Shown: positions 37,001-52,000, counted from the first letter of the stretch. The stretch: DNA of 64,000 bases from Chrysopilus asiliformis (GCA_964034945.1 OZ035962.1:26843530-26907529); one strand, 5' to 3'. Notes: generated by a model not told the origin, from the sequence alone. Numbers and translations are program-made.

Positions 37001-40000
37001 TATTGTGAAATAAATTCATCTAGCAGTTTGATCTTATCCAATCCCCTGAACTTTGGACTTTTCTTCTTCAGCAGTAAATATTTCTGTTCAATTTCATTTA
37101 GCGAGACCTCGTCGATGTTTTTCTGTTGCAGTTTTTTAGTTTTTGTGCACAAATGTATATAAGTCCGAGCACACGAGACTGTTGAATAATCTTCAGCCGA
37201 TAGACACTCATAAATGAAGATTACAAGAATTTTATTGACAATAAAGTATGTTTGAACATTCGGCTTTCGCTCCAGCGACTTAAACACTTTAAACAACGGG
37301 CAGTTATTGATTTTCGCGAGTTCCAAACTGCTGGCATATTTCAGAATGAGATTAATTTCCCTCTGCCATGGTACAGTTGGTGGTTCTTTCTTTCGTCTGA
37401 GTGGACGCTTGGACTCGGGTTCACTATCCTCGTCTTCAGTATTCTCCATTGATTGCTTTTTCGTTTTCTTTGTCAATTTCTTCCGCCTCGTTTTGCTATC
37501 CTTTCCATCTTCCTCGACCGTACTCTTCAATGAATCGTCCGAAGAGATTTGGGGCGGTGTTTGATTATTCGCCGTTACTATTGGCAACTTCATTTTCACG
37601 ATTTTCACAAAACACGACTCCAACTGTTTTTTCGTTCTCATAGCCTCAAAGCTTCTTTTACTCGCCCGAGTCCGTTTTGCTGTTTGAAGCTTTGATATCT
37701 TCTCAACAACAAGTTCAGTTGATTCAAGTGGTTTTTCTTCGCTTTGAAGATCAGTGGAAGTGATAACTTCTGTATCCTGAGCTAAAATCGCCAATGGATT
37801 GTTTTCTGGTTCAATGTCTTCTGTCTGTCCGTCTGTAGCCAGCAAAAATTCTGGCAAACCGCAACTAGTCACGTCTGATGGGCTAAATTCGTACAAGAAA
37901 GTCGTCGTTTTGCTGTCATTCTCGCCATCACTTGGACCGACGATTTCTGTTGTACCACTTTGATCAATTTCCGGGAGGATATTCGAGCTATTTTGCTTGG
38001 TTTCGATTTCGATAATCTCCACATTTCTACTCCATTTTTTACTAGTAGGGGGGATTATATCGATAAAGTTGCTGTCGTTGAAGTCTGCTATTGAAAAATT
38101 GTTTGAGGATTCTGGAGATTGTGAGGCAGCCTCTCGCTTTTCAACATCGCTGGAGCCAGAGTTACTGATGAGATCTTGAAATAGTTTACTGTTCATTGGA
38201 TTGAATTTCGTTGATTTGTCTTGGCCTTGAGTTGTGGCGTTTGAAGACTTTGTGGGGTTAATATTTCCACTTCCTGATGCTCTCTCGTTGAATTCAATTA
38301 TATTTTTTTCTACACTAGTTGAACTCTTCCCACTTTTGTCGATAAGGGTCTTATTATGAAATTTGTCCTCCAAAAGTTCCGTAGATTTATCCAAATCATT
38401 AGTTGAAGTTACTTCATTTGAATTGGGTTCCAAGTTGATTGTCAACTTTTGTGTATTACTTTCAACTTTGGGCTGAGTTGAAGGGCAAATTCCTACAAGT
38501 TCACCCAAAATGTTCATTGAATTCGTCGTAGAAATAAAGTTATTATCTGATGTTTTTACAGGTTCGTCGAACTCAATTTCGGAATCACTAATATCTTCCA
38601 AATTATATGAAAATGAAGTTGAATTTGGTGCGGCGGTTTCGAGTTTGTTTGATGGCGTATCGTCAATTTGGTGGGTTTGTGACGCTATTTTCGATAAATC
38701 TGGCTTAGGTGAAGTTTGTCCTTCATGTCTATGTATTTCTTTCCCTGACACAGATGAAATTTTAGGTGTGTTCAATTGAAATTCATTGAATGTAAGATTC
38801 TCTGAATTGGACAAAGAACCTTTCGTTGGTTGATCGTCTACAATCTTCAAACTGCTTTCTATTTGATTTTCTTTTGATTTTTCGATAATTTCTTCATTAG
38901 AAGATGTCAATAAATTGGATTTAAATTCTTCAGCCTTTAGACTTTCAGACACTTCAGCCATAGTGATGTCCTTTGCAAAATCTTTCTGTTCTTCATTGGA
39001 TTGAGATTTTCCTACAATTTTATCGACAGGTTTTTTATAAATCGAAATATCATTCGGTATGGCTTTAGAATCTTCCTTAATCGGCTTTGAATTACGTTCT
39101 GCTGTAGCAGGTGAATGTTTTGGCGTAACTTGTGAATGTTTCGTAGTAATTTGAAGATTTTTTGTTACAATTTGAGAAGGTTTTATTGTAACTTGCAGTT
39201 GATCTGCATCTTGAGGTTTTGCAGTGATTTGAGAAGATTCTGTAATTTTTTTAGAATGATCTGTTGTAACTTGCGAAGGTTCTATCGCAATTTGTGAAGG
39301 TTCTATAGTCAGTTTTGCAGGTTTTTGAGCATCTTCTATCTGTGCCACTGTAACTTTTAAATGTTGTGGTATAATCTGAGAATTTTCCGTTATAACTTCT
39401 ATCTCTTCCGCAATAACTTCTGATTGTTCTGCTGTTACTTTAACATTTCCGATTTGTTTCATGAAAAACTCACCCGAAACTGGGTTCAATACATCGTCAC
39501 TAACTTTTGGCAAATTCTTGACTTCAGTAGATTTAACCAAACCCGAATCAATATCAGGAATTTTCGTGACATTTTCCTTAATTACTTGTGGTTTAATTGT
39601 TTTAATTTCGACAGATTCCTGTGGAATTTCCACATCTTTCTTCTCCACATCCCCCACCACTTCAACACATGAGGTTGCAAAATCAATTTCTACTTCTTTC
39701 TCTTTAACATCTCTCAGCCTATCACTCCTAGTAAGCTTCTGCAGAACATTTGCCAACTTCTGGCTTTTCGTTTTAGCCGAATTAACGATTTTACTTTTCG
39801 TTGTCGCCTTGATCATTAGATCTGAAACAGTTTCAGTGAGCGATCGCCTTGGAGAATGATTTTTCCTACGCGATCGGGCAGTTTTCAAGGGTATGACTTT
39901 AAAACTTTCACTTGAATCCGACGGATGTTCATCAATTATCAACTTTCCAAAGTCATCACTGTCCGATGAACTATCAAAATCGCTTTTATTAATCGTACTC

Positions 40001-43000
40001 GTAGATTCTTTAGGCTGTGAAACCGGTTTGATGTCGTCCAATTTAGGAGGTGGACTTGATGCTCGGAAGGGTTCGCGTTTTTCTCTAGGTAAAACGATTT
40101 TGTCTGAAACGACAAATCGGACGCTTTTACGTTCAGCTGGCGTTTTGATGTTGTTGGGACTTTTCAACGAAGATTTCGTCGGAACCGGGGAAAGTGTCGC
40201 AACTATTTCGACTTTCTTGTCCGTTTCAAGGGATGTGGATAAACTTCGTGTAATTCGGCCGGCTGTGGTTGTGACTGGCTTACTTTTTGCTATCAGATTC
40301 CGCATTACTTGAGATTTTCGCTTGGATTTTCCTAGGGATGTGTCAACTCTCTCATTTTCTTCGAGGCCATCGGAGTTTTGAAGAGTACTCGGCGGTGGTT
40401 CCATAGTTTTTGATGATTGTGTACACTTTAAACCCCGACTGTTTTCGATGCGTTCCTGCTGTTCCGCGTAAATTGCCAACATGGCTAGGTTGTCTATTGG
40501 GACATCTGTGGTACCGTCACCAGTTTGAGCCATAGATTGTTTCTTAACTTCGGGTTCGGTGGTAGATTTAAGGACATTAGAAGATTTCAGCATATCGAAT
40601 ACATTAAATCGTTTTTTCGCATTTTCTTCTACGTCAACAGAACCTGCCGGGAAACTCTCCTCAGGCGTTCCCACATTTTCACGTTCTCCGGATTGAAGGG
40701 CTTCAGGTAATATAGCGAAAACTTCCATTGTCTGCTCATCTTTGAGGACATCTTCGATTTTACTCAAAAGGGAATCCGTCTGCTGATCGCAATCTCCTTC
40801 TGTTTCGCTAGAGCCACCAATAAATGTTTTCCGATTGCATACTTTCCGTTTCTTTTTCGATAGCTCCACGTCGCTAGTCTCTTCGTATCCACCCTCACTC
40901 AGTCTTCGCTTCCAACGCAATTTAAATGGTGTTCTTTTATATTCATCGTCACTGTCCTCAATCGGGGTTGGTTCTTCAGTTTTCACAGCCCGTTTTCCTT
41001 TGGAAGCTGTTGAATTATGATTTTTGTTACCGAATTCTATCGAAATTTCTTTTAATTCCGGCGTTTTCGGAAGGCACGCATCGTTTTCAATTTCCAACTG
41101 AGGTGAAGGTGATTTTTGCACCTTTTTCGAATTATTTGTTTTTTTCCGAGTTACAGAATTTTGTACGCCAATCTCAGAATTATCCGATTTTTCTTTATCC
41201 GGCATATTGCGTATTTTCTGTTTCAATTCACGTGAATCTGCAAAATCAATGAAGTTTAATGTTTTACCACTCGAATCTTTGTTTTGTTTCCCTTCATTGT
41301 CCCACAACTCTGCTGTTTCTTTTTGAGTTCTAGTAAGATTTCTTGTTTCATTTTCACTCGGCACGATGACATCAAAAATCTTTGAAATGCCTGCCACATT
41401 TTCTAAGCTGCATCTTCGGTATTTCTTAAGTTTTTGCGACAAAAATGAAATCGGTACCCGATCAGATTCTGATAGGTAATTTACAGATCCCTCATCACAT
41501 AGCAGTGGATCTTTTTCTTCGATTTTTTGCTCTACTAAAAGTGTTTCTCTCTGTGGCGGCTTGGTTTTGGGCGATGGGATTTTGTCGATGTATACTGGAC
41601 TCGGTGACTTGCTTTTCCGACTTAATCTGCTCGATCTACCAGATACCGAGGTCTCAACTTCCAGTAGATCATCAATTTTAATTTGTAGACGTTTTAATGA
41701 TGAAGTTTTTGGAATGGCATCGGTTTCAATCGTTAGTAAACCACGCGATGTTAAATTTTTGCCACTTTTTACTGTAGGAGTTGAAATTTTTATGTCACAT
41801 CCTTGCACACTGTTTCGAACTTGTTTAATCTTCTTTTTCGAAGATTTCTCCAGAATGTTTAACAAAATTTGCTCTTCGTCTTCGTCTCTATCTGATTTTT
41901 CGACACTTATTAGGCTCTCTTTTTTCTTGCCGACTTCCTTATCATCTCGACTCCTGGAAGATGATCGGCTGCGGTCATGACGATTTGACTCTTCAATGGT
42001 TTTGATTTTAATTCGTTCAATTGTCGTTTCCTTGTCCTTGTTTGACTTTCCTCGTCCTTTCGTTAAATCAATTGTCTCTAATTTTACACTTTTTTCTTTC
42101 AGTTTTCCAGTTTTCTTGTCTTTTACTTCCGATTTTGTAACATTTTCCTCTTTGCCTCTCTTGTTATTTTCTCCAGTTTCTTGTTTTGAATTTTTTCCAC
42201 TCAAATTAATTTTCTTTGAACCAGTATCTCCAACCGTTTCTTTAACAATTGTTTCGGTTGAAATTGTATTATTCTTACCTAAATTCCGACGTTTCTCACT
42301 CGATGTCTTACCCTCCTCCAATTGTTGTTGTTGTTCTCCTTTGGGGTCACTCTTTTCCCTCAATCTTTCCTTCGAGTGTTCCCGACTTTTTGGCACTTTC
42401 CGTTCAACACTATTACTTCGTGATTTTTCTGAACCCCTTCGTGCGGACAAGGGAACTACGTCCAAAGTATCTTTTTTTAATTTATCGAAGCATTCCGGTT
42501 GTACTTTCTCCTTGCTGGTTCGACTAGCTGACGATCCTTCCTTAGAATAACTTATCGCTAATGATTTCTGTGTTTGATTCTGATTATTTTCCTTCTTCTG
42601 AGCGCACGTCAAAACTTTTTTTGGTTCTTCTCGAGGTTTTGTAAACGAAATCTCTTGAGAAGTCGCACTTGATTTGATCTTACTTGGCTCCTTAGAGCGG
42701 CTGACGACTTGAATATCTGGAAGGCCTGAAAACATATCGAATGTCAAAACCGATTCTTTGGGCGTGACTTCCATAATTGTATCACAAGCTTTTAAAACAG
42801 TTGAGCTTTTATGGTGAATTTTACTGCTTATCTCTTTGTTTTTATTGAAATTCTTTTTATTATCCGACGATTTCTCCTGTGATTTATCAAGAGTACTTTT
42901 TCCAGACGATTTGCCAACAGATTCAGGAGTTTTACTCGATTTCAGCACAACTTCCTGAACCTTTCCGGTCTTTTCACTCCTCTCTATTTTACTCGACGAT

Positions 43001-46000
43001 GACTTTGTTTCTGCATCGGATTTTGATGGTGATTTCTTACTTGATTTCGATTCGGTTTTTGCAGTCGAAGACAATTTAGTCACAGATTCGACTGGAATTT
43101 TCGCCTGCAATTTTTTTGATGACGAAAGTTTAATAGAAGACGCGTTGGATTCGACACTGGAAGATCGTTTGACATCTGAATCTATACTGCCCGATCGTTT
43201 CAGTTCAGAGACTTCTTTTGTGGGACGCTTCGACTCTAATTTATTATTTGGTGGCGATTTTGAACTGTCTGAAGTGAGTGGCGTGTCGGTAGTTGGTTTT
43301 GATTTCTCCTTTGACGAAATTTTATTCACGGACTTCAAATCGGCATCATTTAGTGTTGATCGCCTGCAATCAGAGCTAACCTTTAATGGTTTTGTACAGG
43401 ACGACAACTTCAATGAATCTAGTAAAGTCGACTTGGATTCAGATTCCCTTCTAAACGAGGATTTTCGAGATTCTGAAGACGCTGACTTATTTTCTGGTTC
43501 AATTTTCGCTTCCGATTCTTTTCTGGCTAACGTTTTAGAATCTGATGAAGTGGAGTCGTTTTTCACCAGTGATTTTGACGCATCAAGCGACGGTGGCTTC
43601 GAAATAGAATCTCTCCTTGCAGAAGATTTTGATTCGGAGTCCCTGTTAAAACAATACTTTGGAGATTCTACCGAAGAGGATTTTAGTTCAGATTCAGTTT
43701 TTGGTGACGATTTTGACTCAGACACTTTTTTTAATACCGTCTTCGATAAATCGAGAGAATTAGCCTCAGATGCTGTTTTTGACGAAGATTTGAATTCAGA
43801 CTGCTTTTCTGACGCAGATTTTGTCGAATCCGATTGGCTGTTTGCGGAGAGTTTCTTTATTTCTGGTGGAGAAGAATTTGACTCAGATTCTCTCCTGGAA
43901 AGCTTTGGTTCGGAGTCTTTTCTTGACGACGGCTTTGGTTCGAACAATTTTCCTGAAAAAGACTTAGTTTCAGATTGTTTCTCTGAAGAAGATTTTATTA
44001 AGTCTGCAGGAATGGTTTTAGAATCCAGTTTTGATTCCAGTAAATTCGAAGTAGAAGGTTTTGCTGAGGTTTTTTGCCAGCCTGTCTCAATTTTTGACAA
44101 ACTTTTTTGCAAGTCTGTCTCAATTTTTGACGTTGATTTTGAATCAGATTCCTTTCTTGGCGAAGACTTCAAAACTGGCTCTGTTGAGGCGGGAACAATT
44201 GGAGATGAAGCCTCATTAGAGTCAAGCTTGGAATCAAAACTAGTTTTGGATTCTAGATTAGAACCCAGATGAGCATTTAATGAAGGTTTTATTGAATCCA
44301 GCTTACTATCAGAACTGATTTCACCTGCAGGATTTAATAAATCCGACGATGTTGAACCAGTATTCAAGGAAGACTTCGATCCTGATTCAATCTTTAACGA
44401 TCGCTTACTCGAACTACGCTTAAATTTAGTATCTGCATTGGACCCAGCTTTGAATAAATCAAAAGCACACAAAGACTCTTTTGATGAAGTCTCAGGTTCC
44501 GATTTCTTTTCAGTGGAACATGTAGTCGCCAAATTTGGTTCTGCATCAATTTGCGCTCCTTTTTGTGCTTTGGTTTCATGCAATGCCAGTTCAGTTTTTG
44601 TAGACATTTTTATCGACTCTAAAGAGTTATCCGATGGAGATCCGGTGGATTTAGAAACGTGTTTGTGCAATTTTTCTTCAGGTGTTAAGGAATCTATTAT
44701 GATATCTGTCTTATCAGTTGATAAAGATGGGACAAGAGGAACAATTTTTTGTTCGAGATTTAATTTAGTTTCGCTGACTGAACTCTCGGCTGAAATTTGA
44801 GGCTCAGAAATAGACTTTTTATCCACTGACAATGCAGTTATTTCCTTAGACTTTGACAGAATTTCATCTTCTGATACTAAAGTTGATGATGCGCTATTTA
44901 CAGATCCAATACTTTTCTCACTCTTTGATACGGATTTAATGTGATCATTTTGGGGAGGAGTCTTTGATCTCGGCTTGGACTTAGACTGTTTTTCTAACGC
45001 AGGTAAATCTGATAACTTGAATTCTGTTTCATTGTTCTCTAAAGATTTTAACTCAAGTTCTGATTTAGATTCCAACTTTGTACCCGAACGGGAATCGTCA
45101 TCAGATGTTTTTGACAAAATATTTAACTCAGAACTTGAGTTAAAATCTTTCGTAACACTTTCAGTATTTTCAGATGATTTGACCGTCTTTTCTGAAACCT
45201 TTGAAGATTCTTGATGAAATTTGGAAAAATTTGATTCAGAAACCTCACTTGATACAGGATTCGTTGGTGTAACCTCAAATCTAGAATTTTTTTCCGTATT
45301 CAATGGTGAAATTAATGAATTTTCTTCTTTTTCCTTTGATTCAGAATCTCTTTTTGGTGTAGTTTTCGATTCATCTTCATGTGCTAAAGATTTCTTCTTG
45401 TCATTGGATTGAGAGCCCGGCGTTTTTGTATTTATCGCCTGGAATTGACTTGCGTTAAAAGAAATCTCGGGCAAAAACTTCAATTTGGTTGGAGAAATTT
45501 CTTTAATTTCAATGGTAAGTATTTCTGGTGTAGGCTTCGTCACCGTCGAAGGAATTGATTTTGATTCTAGTAAATTCGCATCAGAAGACTTTTCTTTATT
45601 TTCTGTGATCAGTAGTGGTAAATTGGTTACTTGTAATGTCGCAGTCTGAGTGACAATTGGCACTGAATTCACATTTGCAATCAATGTGGTGTTATGCGGT
45701 TCAATTACGTCCTTCTCTTGGCTTGTATTACTAATTTTTGATATCTCTAAAATAAATTGCTTAGATTCTTCAGTATTTTCTTCCGTTTCTGGCATTTTTC
45801 GAGCACTTTTATCACATAAAGAAACTTTAGTTGGTCTGGCAACGCTTTCCTTATTTTCATTTGACTTGACCGATTTTACTGAAATCTTTGCAAGTCCTTC
45901 TTCAAATTTAGACACTTTTTCAATGCTTTTTGCTGCTTCCGCATCAAATTTAACCGATTTTTCTAAAATGTTGGCTACGCCATCAGGCAACTCAGACATT

Positions 46001-49000
46001 GCCTCTGTGTTTTTCTCTAACTCTTGTGAAATGCAAATATTTCCACCTTTCTTTGGATCCGAATCTTCATTTTTTGAAGCACTCTCGCCATTAGTAGATT
46101 TTTTTGCATTTTTCTCGATCGATGACTCCAAAGTAATTGGTCGACCAGCCTCACATAGTTCGGATCTTTTTTCATTTGGTATCGGGAGTACAATTTCACT
46201 GCGAATGGCAACATTGAGAGGTGGTTTATTATTGAGATCATCTTTAACACCTGAAATGTTAGTGTTTCCTCGAATTTCAGAATTTTTCGGCGTATCTTTG
46301 ATCATTTTTAAATTTTCTACTTTAAAATCTTTAATTTCAGTGGAGTTTGCAGATGTAGGAACTTTATTGGCATCCGTATTTCCTTGACTTTCATTTTCTT
46401 CCTCCAGAGGTTGATCCTTTGCTCGTAATGGTACGTTTTTTGTGATTTCCGTTAGTTTTGATGGCACTTGTGGGATATTTTCTTTAGTATGTTTGATTGA
46501 GTATTGTTGGATTTCCTGATTTTCACTCACATTTGAAGTGATTTTAATTGCTTTTAAAGTTTGCAAATCCTGTTTCGGTGATTTTGTTTTATTTGCTGAA
46601 ATTTCCTCGTCTTTCTTTATCGTTTTGGTTGGATTTTTGGCAGTTTTTGAGCAAATCGAACTTTCTGGCATTTTTGAATCGATCTTAAGGTTCGTTATCT
46701 CAGATTTTCCTGGTTGGTTTTTTCTAATTTCCTCACCTTTTAAGATTTCCCTAGAAGATTTTATTTCACTCTTGTCTAGTATTTGATCTTTCTTTACTTT
46801 GTTCTCATTTTTACTGACGGAAACCGCTTGTACGACTGATATTTTGTTAGACTCGGCGCTTTCTGTAATTTCTTCGATTTCTGTTCCGCTATTTGAGCTT
46901 AGTTCAGGTTGCTTTTTCGAAAATAATTGGCTGCTTTTGAGCTTTTCTAATCTCTTTTCTGAATTGTTAACTGACGCGACGTTTTCTGATATTTTTTCTG
47001 GACTTGTAACTCTCACAAGCTTTGCGTCCAATTTTAAAAGCTTCTCATCTACTTTCACAGATTTACTCAGAATGATATCTGTAATTGTTGATTTTTCTTT
47101 TGATCCCTCCATTTTTTCAGAAGTCACTTCAATCGATTTTGACTTTTCTACTAGATTAAGGACAGGTTTTTCTAATTTACCTTTTGTTCCTTCAAGTATG
47201 GTAGTCCCCATTAAATCCACTTTTGATTTTACTGTTATTTCTGCAGATTTTGAAGCGGTTTTTGTCAACTCAAACTTTTCTTTTGCATCCACAGACTCTT
47301 CAAGAGTGGTTTTAGTTGTCTTCGATTTTTCTGTCACTGACAACTCAGAATCAAAACCTACACCTTTAACATCATGTTTCGTTTGACAAACATTTATTGT
47401 TTTCTCGATATCTTTAAGTTTACCCTGTTTTATTAATGGTGGTCCTTCTTGTTTTTCAACATTTTCGGCCGCTTTTCGTATTTCCAGACTCTTATCAGAC
47501 AGACTTTTACTCCTGTCCTCAATCTTTTTTCCATCATCCAGCATCGATTCATTTTTACTCTGGCCTGCTTGAAATTTAGCGGCAAAATCATCACCAACAA
47601 AGAAACTTTCAGTTAAAAGCTCATTATCGGATGTATTTTGACCAGAAGTTGTTTTTCTAGGACTGACTTCAGTTTTACTAGACATTTGTATCAAAACACC
47701 GACTCCAGAAATATTTTTGTTTTTTGGTTTCGGTGATGAAGGGCCGGAAAATTCTGCGGCTTTTTGTACTTTTAATGATTCCAAAGCAGGTGGATGAAAA
47801 TCTTCAGAAGTATTTGATTTTTTATCGTTGGCCGTTGCTACAGTCGCAAACATTTCCTCTGAAACATCATTTCGCGGTTGATCAGACTTAAGAGCAGTTT
47901 CTTCATTCGAAATAATATTCGGTTGGAGTTTTTCATTCTCTGAATTTATTTCTCTACTTAATCGTGATGATTTTGTACTAGAGCCAATATTTTTCGCAAC
48001 TTGCTTTGATAAATTCAGCATATTTTCATTTGAAAGGCTGTTATCTCCAATTTGGTCCCCACTCGGCTTTTCTTTCTTGGATGTCGCTTTATTGAAGTCA
48101 GACTTTTCTTTTTCAGGGGTTTTTGAAGCGATTTCTTGATCGAATTCCTCGGTAATTTGCAGATTTTCACATAGCAACTTTTTCATATCGCTACTGGACT
48201 CAAAATTTTTTTCAAGTGACGTCGGTTGCCTCGCTTTTAATCTCTTCGCTACATCAATGTCTTTACACACGGAATAATCGAAAAGATAATCCTCCTCCGA
48301 ACTCAGATCCCTGGATGTTCTGAGCCAATTTTCCCGATTATCTGTGACATTCCTAAGTGTATCTTCTTCTGCGGTAACAACTGGCGAGGCAGTCTCCATT
48401 CTCACAGTTTTGTTTAAATTCACTTCACCTTCCTTATCTGTCTGGCCATAATTACTTGCGATCTCCCGCAGACTTCTGTTCGCCCTGAGGAAATTTAAAT
48501 CCTTGACAGGATTCTTGGTTTTATCGCTCAGCGATGCGTTAAATGTTATATAGGGATTAAAGTATGGATACTGAATGTCTTCATCGTCGCTATGAGGTAG
48601 ATCTGACAAGTATTCATCGCGCAGGAAATCCGGATTGATGCTGTAAAATGGTCTCCGCATGTAATTGAAAACTCCGATCCTCACTTCCCGCGCTGCCTGC
48701 AAATTGCACGAGCTGTCGACTTCGATTTGTGTGGAGGAACAGGCCAAGCTAGATGCGGGTGATGTCGATGGGAAATTCATCTCATTATCAGTCGTTGTGC
48801 TCGAGACTTCGCCATGACAGCATGGCTGCTCCTCGGATTTCCTAATTGATGATGCCACAGTTGTCGTGGTTGTTGTCGTTGTGGAGTTGCTGTTTGCGTT
48901 TGCTGTCGTAGCGACATTTTCGGGCGGATTTTCCGTCGATTTCTTCTGTGGAGATTCGTTCGATTTCTCTACGTTTTCAGCGACCGGACTGTGTATTCGA

Positions 49001-52000
49001 GGTGGCACTAAATTTCTACGAGGTGGAGGTGGTGGTGATATTTCGTCATCATCGTCAGAGCTAATAATTTCTAGGACAATATTTTGTTGCTTGTGGGGTT
49101 TCTTTTTCAGGCGATTACCCGGCACGGCAACACTTTTGGGTGACTGTTTACAATAACTAGCACCATCCGAGGGGGGTTTTTCGTTTGTGTTCTTTGGTTT
49201 TTGTCTATTCGGAGATGACATCAACGCATTATCATTACTTGGGATTCCCGATAATGTTTTCATTGATCTGTCAGCATTTTCGTCTAGACTACTTACGTTT
49301 TCGGTCCCAACATCATCATCGTCGTCAATTAAAATTATATCACCCACTTGTTTTTTGCTCGACTTTAAGTCAATTCTATTAGCACTACCACTAGCTTCGG
49401 TAGTAGCCTCACTACTGTTAATATTATTACTCTTATAAATACTACCGCTATTGTTATTATTATTACTACAATTCTTATAACTATTTGGTTTCCTTAATCT
49501 ATTCATTTGTATCTCTTCTAGACTTAAATTATCAAGCGTATTTAATTCTAAATCACATTTTTTTGATAAATGCTTCGATTGCGCCTCCATCAGCATCATA
49601 TTTCTCATCGGCTTACCACCACTTTTCTCTAACACTGGAGATTGTTTCTCCCGCTTTATCGGACACCAGTCTTGATTGATAGTTGTCAGAGGGTTATCCT
49701 AAAATTAGGTTAAAAAGTAACAAATGATTATTCAAGATTTTAAATCTTTTAAAAATGTATTTTTTTCAATATTGTTTTTTTTTCAGATTTGCGAGTTTGA
49801 AATGCACACAGAAGCGTAGCAAGTATTAATAACACCCGGTGTTACTCGCCAAAATTTCAAAACTTTTTCTGATTTTCCACAATATTTTTAAATTTAGTTC
49901 CAGTTCAAATGGACCGACATTTATCCCTATAAAGTCGTACTTCCTGGCACACCTCCTCCTGCTACGCTACTGACTGCAAGAAACCAGAATATTTGATTCA
50001 AAATATACAGTCTATAATTCGAGGAATAATTGTATGTATTTTTTTTTATTCAAAAACGGATTTTTAGATTTTGATGAAATTTGATTACTTATATGTTGTT
50101 CGGAAACGAAAAAACGATTGCGCAGAGTTCGGGAAAAGTTTTTGAGCGGGGAAATTTTTACAAATTTGTTAATTAATAATAAGGTAAATGCAGTGCAAAA
50201 GTATATTCACGTCATCATTTTCATTTCGAATTTTTAAATTCCAAAAGTAAATTCGTGATCATTAACCCGCAATACCGCCTAATGATAGTTTCCCGGTGAA
50301 TTTAATGGAAAGAAGGACTTCTCGTTATCCGTACAGGATCTTTCGTTGGCCTTATAAGGTCGAAGTAGTGAAAGTATTGTATCGTCATCGGAATTACGTA
50401 TGTGTAAAATTTTATGTCAATCCGATGAGTGGAAGTGGGTCAAAACTAACAAACAAACAAATGAAACTAAATAAAAGCTGATAAAAAACGCCAACTTGGC
50501 AGCCGTGATTCGCCTGCATTCGGCGAAAGTGTGGAGCCGGCAATTAGGTTTTCTTGGGAACTTATTTTTATACCTATTAATTTTCATATTTCGTCTTTTT
50601 ACCAATTATACACAAAAAAATATTCTGGTTACCTCGCATTTGTGGAATTTTTTGATTTTCATATATTTTAACGGCTTGTTGATTGAAGACTTTTTGTTGA
50701 TTGATATTTTAACGGCTTAATTTCTTATATTTAAAATATTTCGAAATTGACATTAAAATATGAAAATTGGCTAAGGGCCTATTTCATCAGTGCTGGTTAA
50801 GTTTTATCTAGTAAATAAATATCTGTCATATGTCTACAGCAAAAGGGCGCTGCGATGTACTTAACCACCAGATAAAATTTATCCAGCAGTGGTGAAACAG
50901 GCCCTAAGACCATTTAAAAAAAATCAAAAATTTATATTTTAAAAATTATATGATTAATGTCATTTTAAATTTGTTGATTGTTGATTCCTTTGTTGATTGT
51001 TGATTTGTTGTTTATTGCGGATGTTTTTGTTGATTGTAGATTTTGTGTTGATTGTTGAGTATTTGATTGAAAATACGAAATTTCAAAACGTTTCAAAAAA
51101 TATTTTTCATGAAATTTTTCCACGATCCAATTAATTTACTTTTAATTTCAATTTGACTTTAAAAGGTAGCAAATTCGAATTTTTACTGGAAATAATTGTA
51201 TTTGTAGCCAATAAAACAAATCGCAAAAATATAGTTTAATAAATTAACTTTTTTTACCGTCATTTAAATTCATTGTCGATTCAATAAGGGTTTAAAAAAT
51301 TAGCAATTTGAGAATCAATTCCGATTTAATAGCAAAATAATCGATACTGTGAGCAGTCACAATTAAAATAATTTATCGTTTAAGCAAAAATTTGTCAAAG
51401 TGTTGATTGAAGAATGTTGAATGTAGTCCATGTTGATTGGAGATTTTTTTTTGTTGATTGAAGACTTTTTGTTGATTGAAGTATCAGTCATTGATAGATT
51501 ATTTCATTCTCATGATTTCCTACGGTTGTTTCAGGTTGATTGAAGACTAAACCTTGTTCTCTTTGACTTTTTCTGATCATAGGTTCTCAAAAAATTTACA
51601 ATTTCCAATGCTTTAGAGAGAATTATTTTGATTTCTTTTACATTACATTTAAATATAAAATTTACATAATTTAAAATATATTTTAGGACGTTTCTTGTAC
51701 TGTAAGATTTAAAAAATTAGTAATAATCCTAAAAAAGATACTTATTTTTAGATAGTGTTTCTTATTTGCACAAATGAAGCGACTTTAGTTAATCATTTCG
51801 ATTTTATCAAACCACTTTAGAACATGCTTAAATGCACAACGATGCATTTAAGCGGTTAAAATATAATGCATTTTTGAACTTGAAAATGCATGCATTTAAT
51901 GCAATTATCCGTTACATTTAAGCGTACTACTCTACTGTATACTGCATTGGATGTAGAGACAGATCCAGCTCCAAATTGATTCAATGAATCAAAAATATTG

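Noticed and set aside
41996..42550. 184-codon plus-strand Phe/Ser/Leu-rich frame
   Set aside because: Antisense to Lys/Glu/Ser codons of the giant exon. The hydrophobic look comes from reading AAA/GAA codons backwards.
43145..44272. 375-codon plus-strand open frame rich in SDF/ESD
   Set aside because: It is the antisense of the SESK/SSK repeat region of the giant gene. The repeated TCC/TCA/GAA/AAA codons leave the opposite frame open, and it has no domain or splice context.
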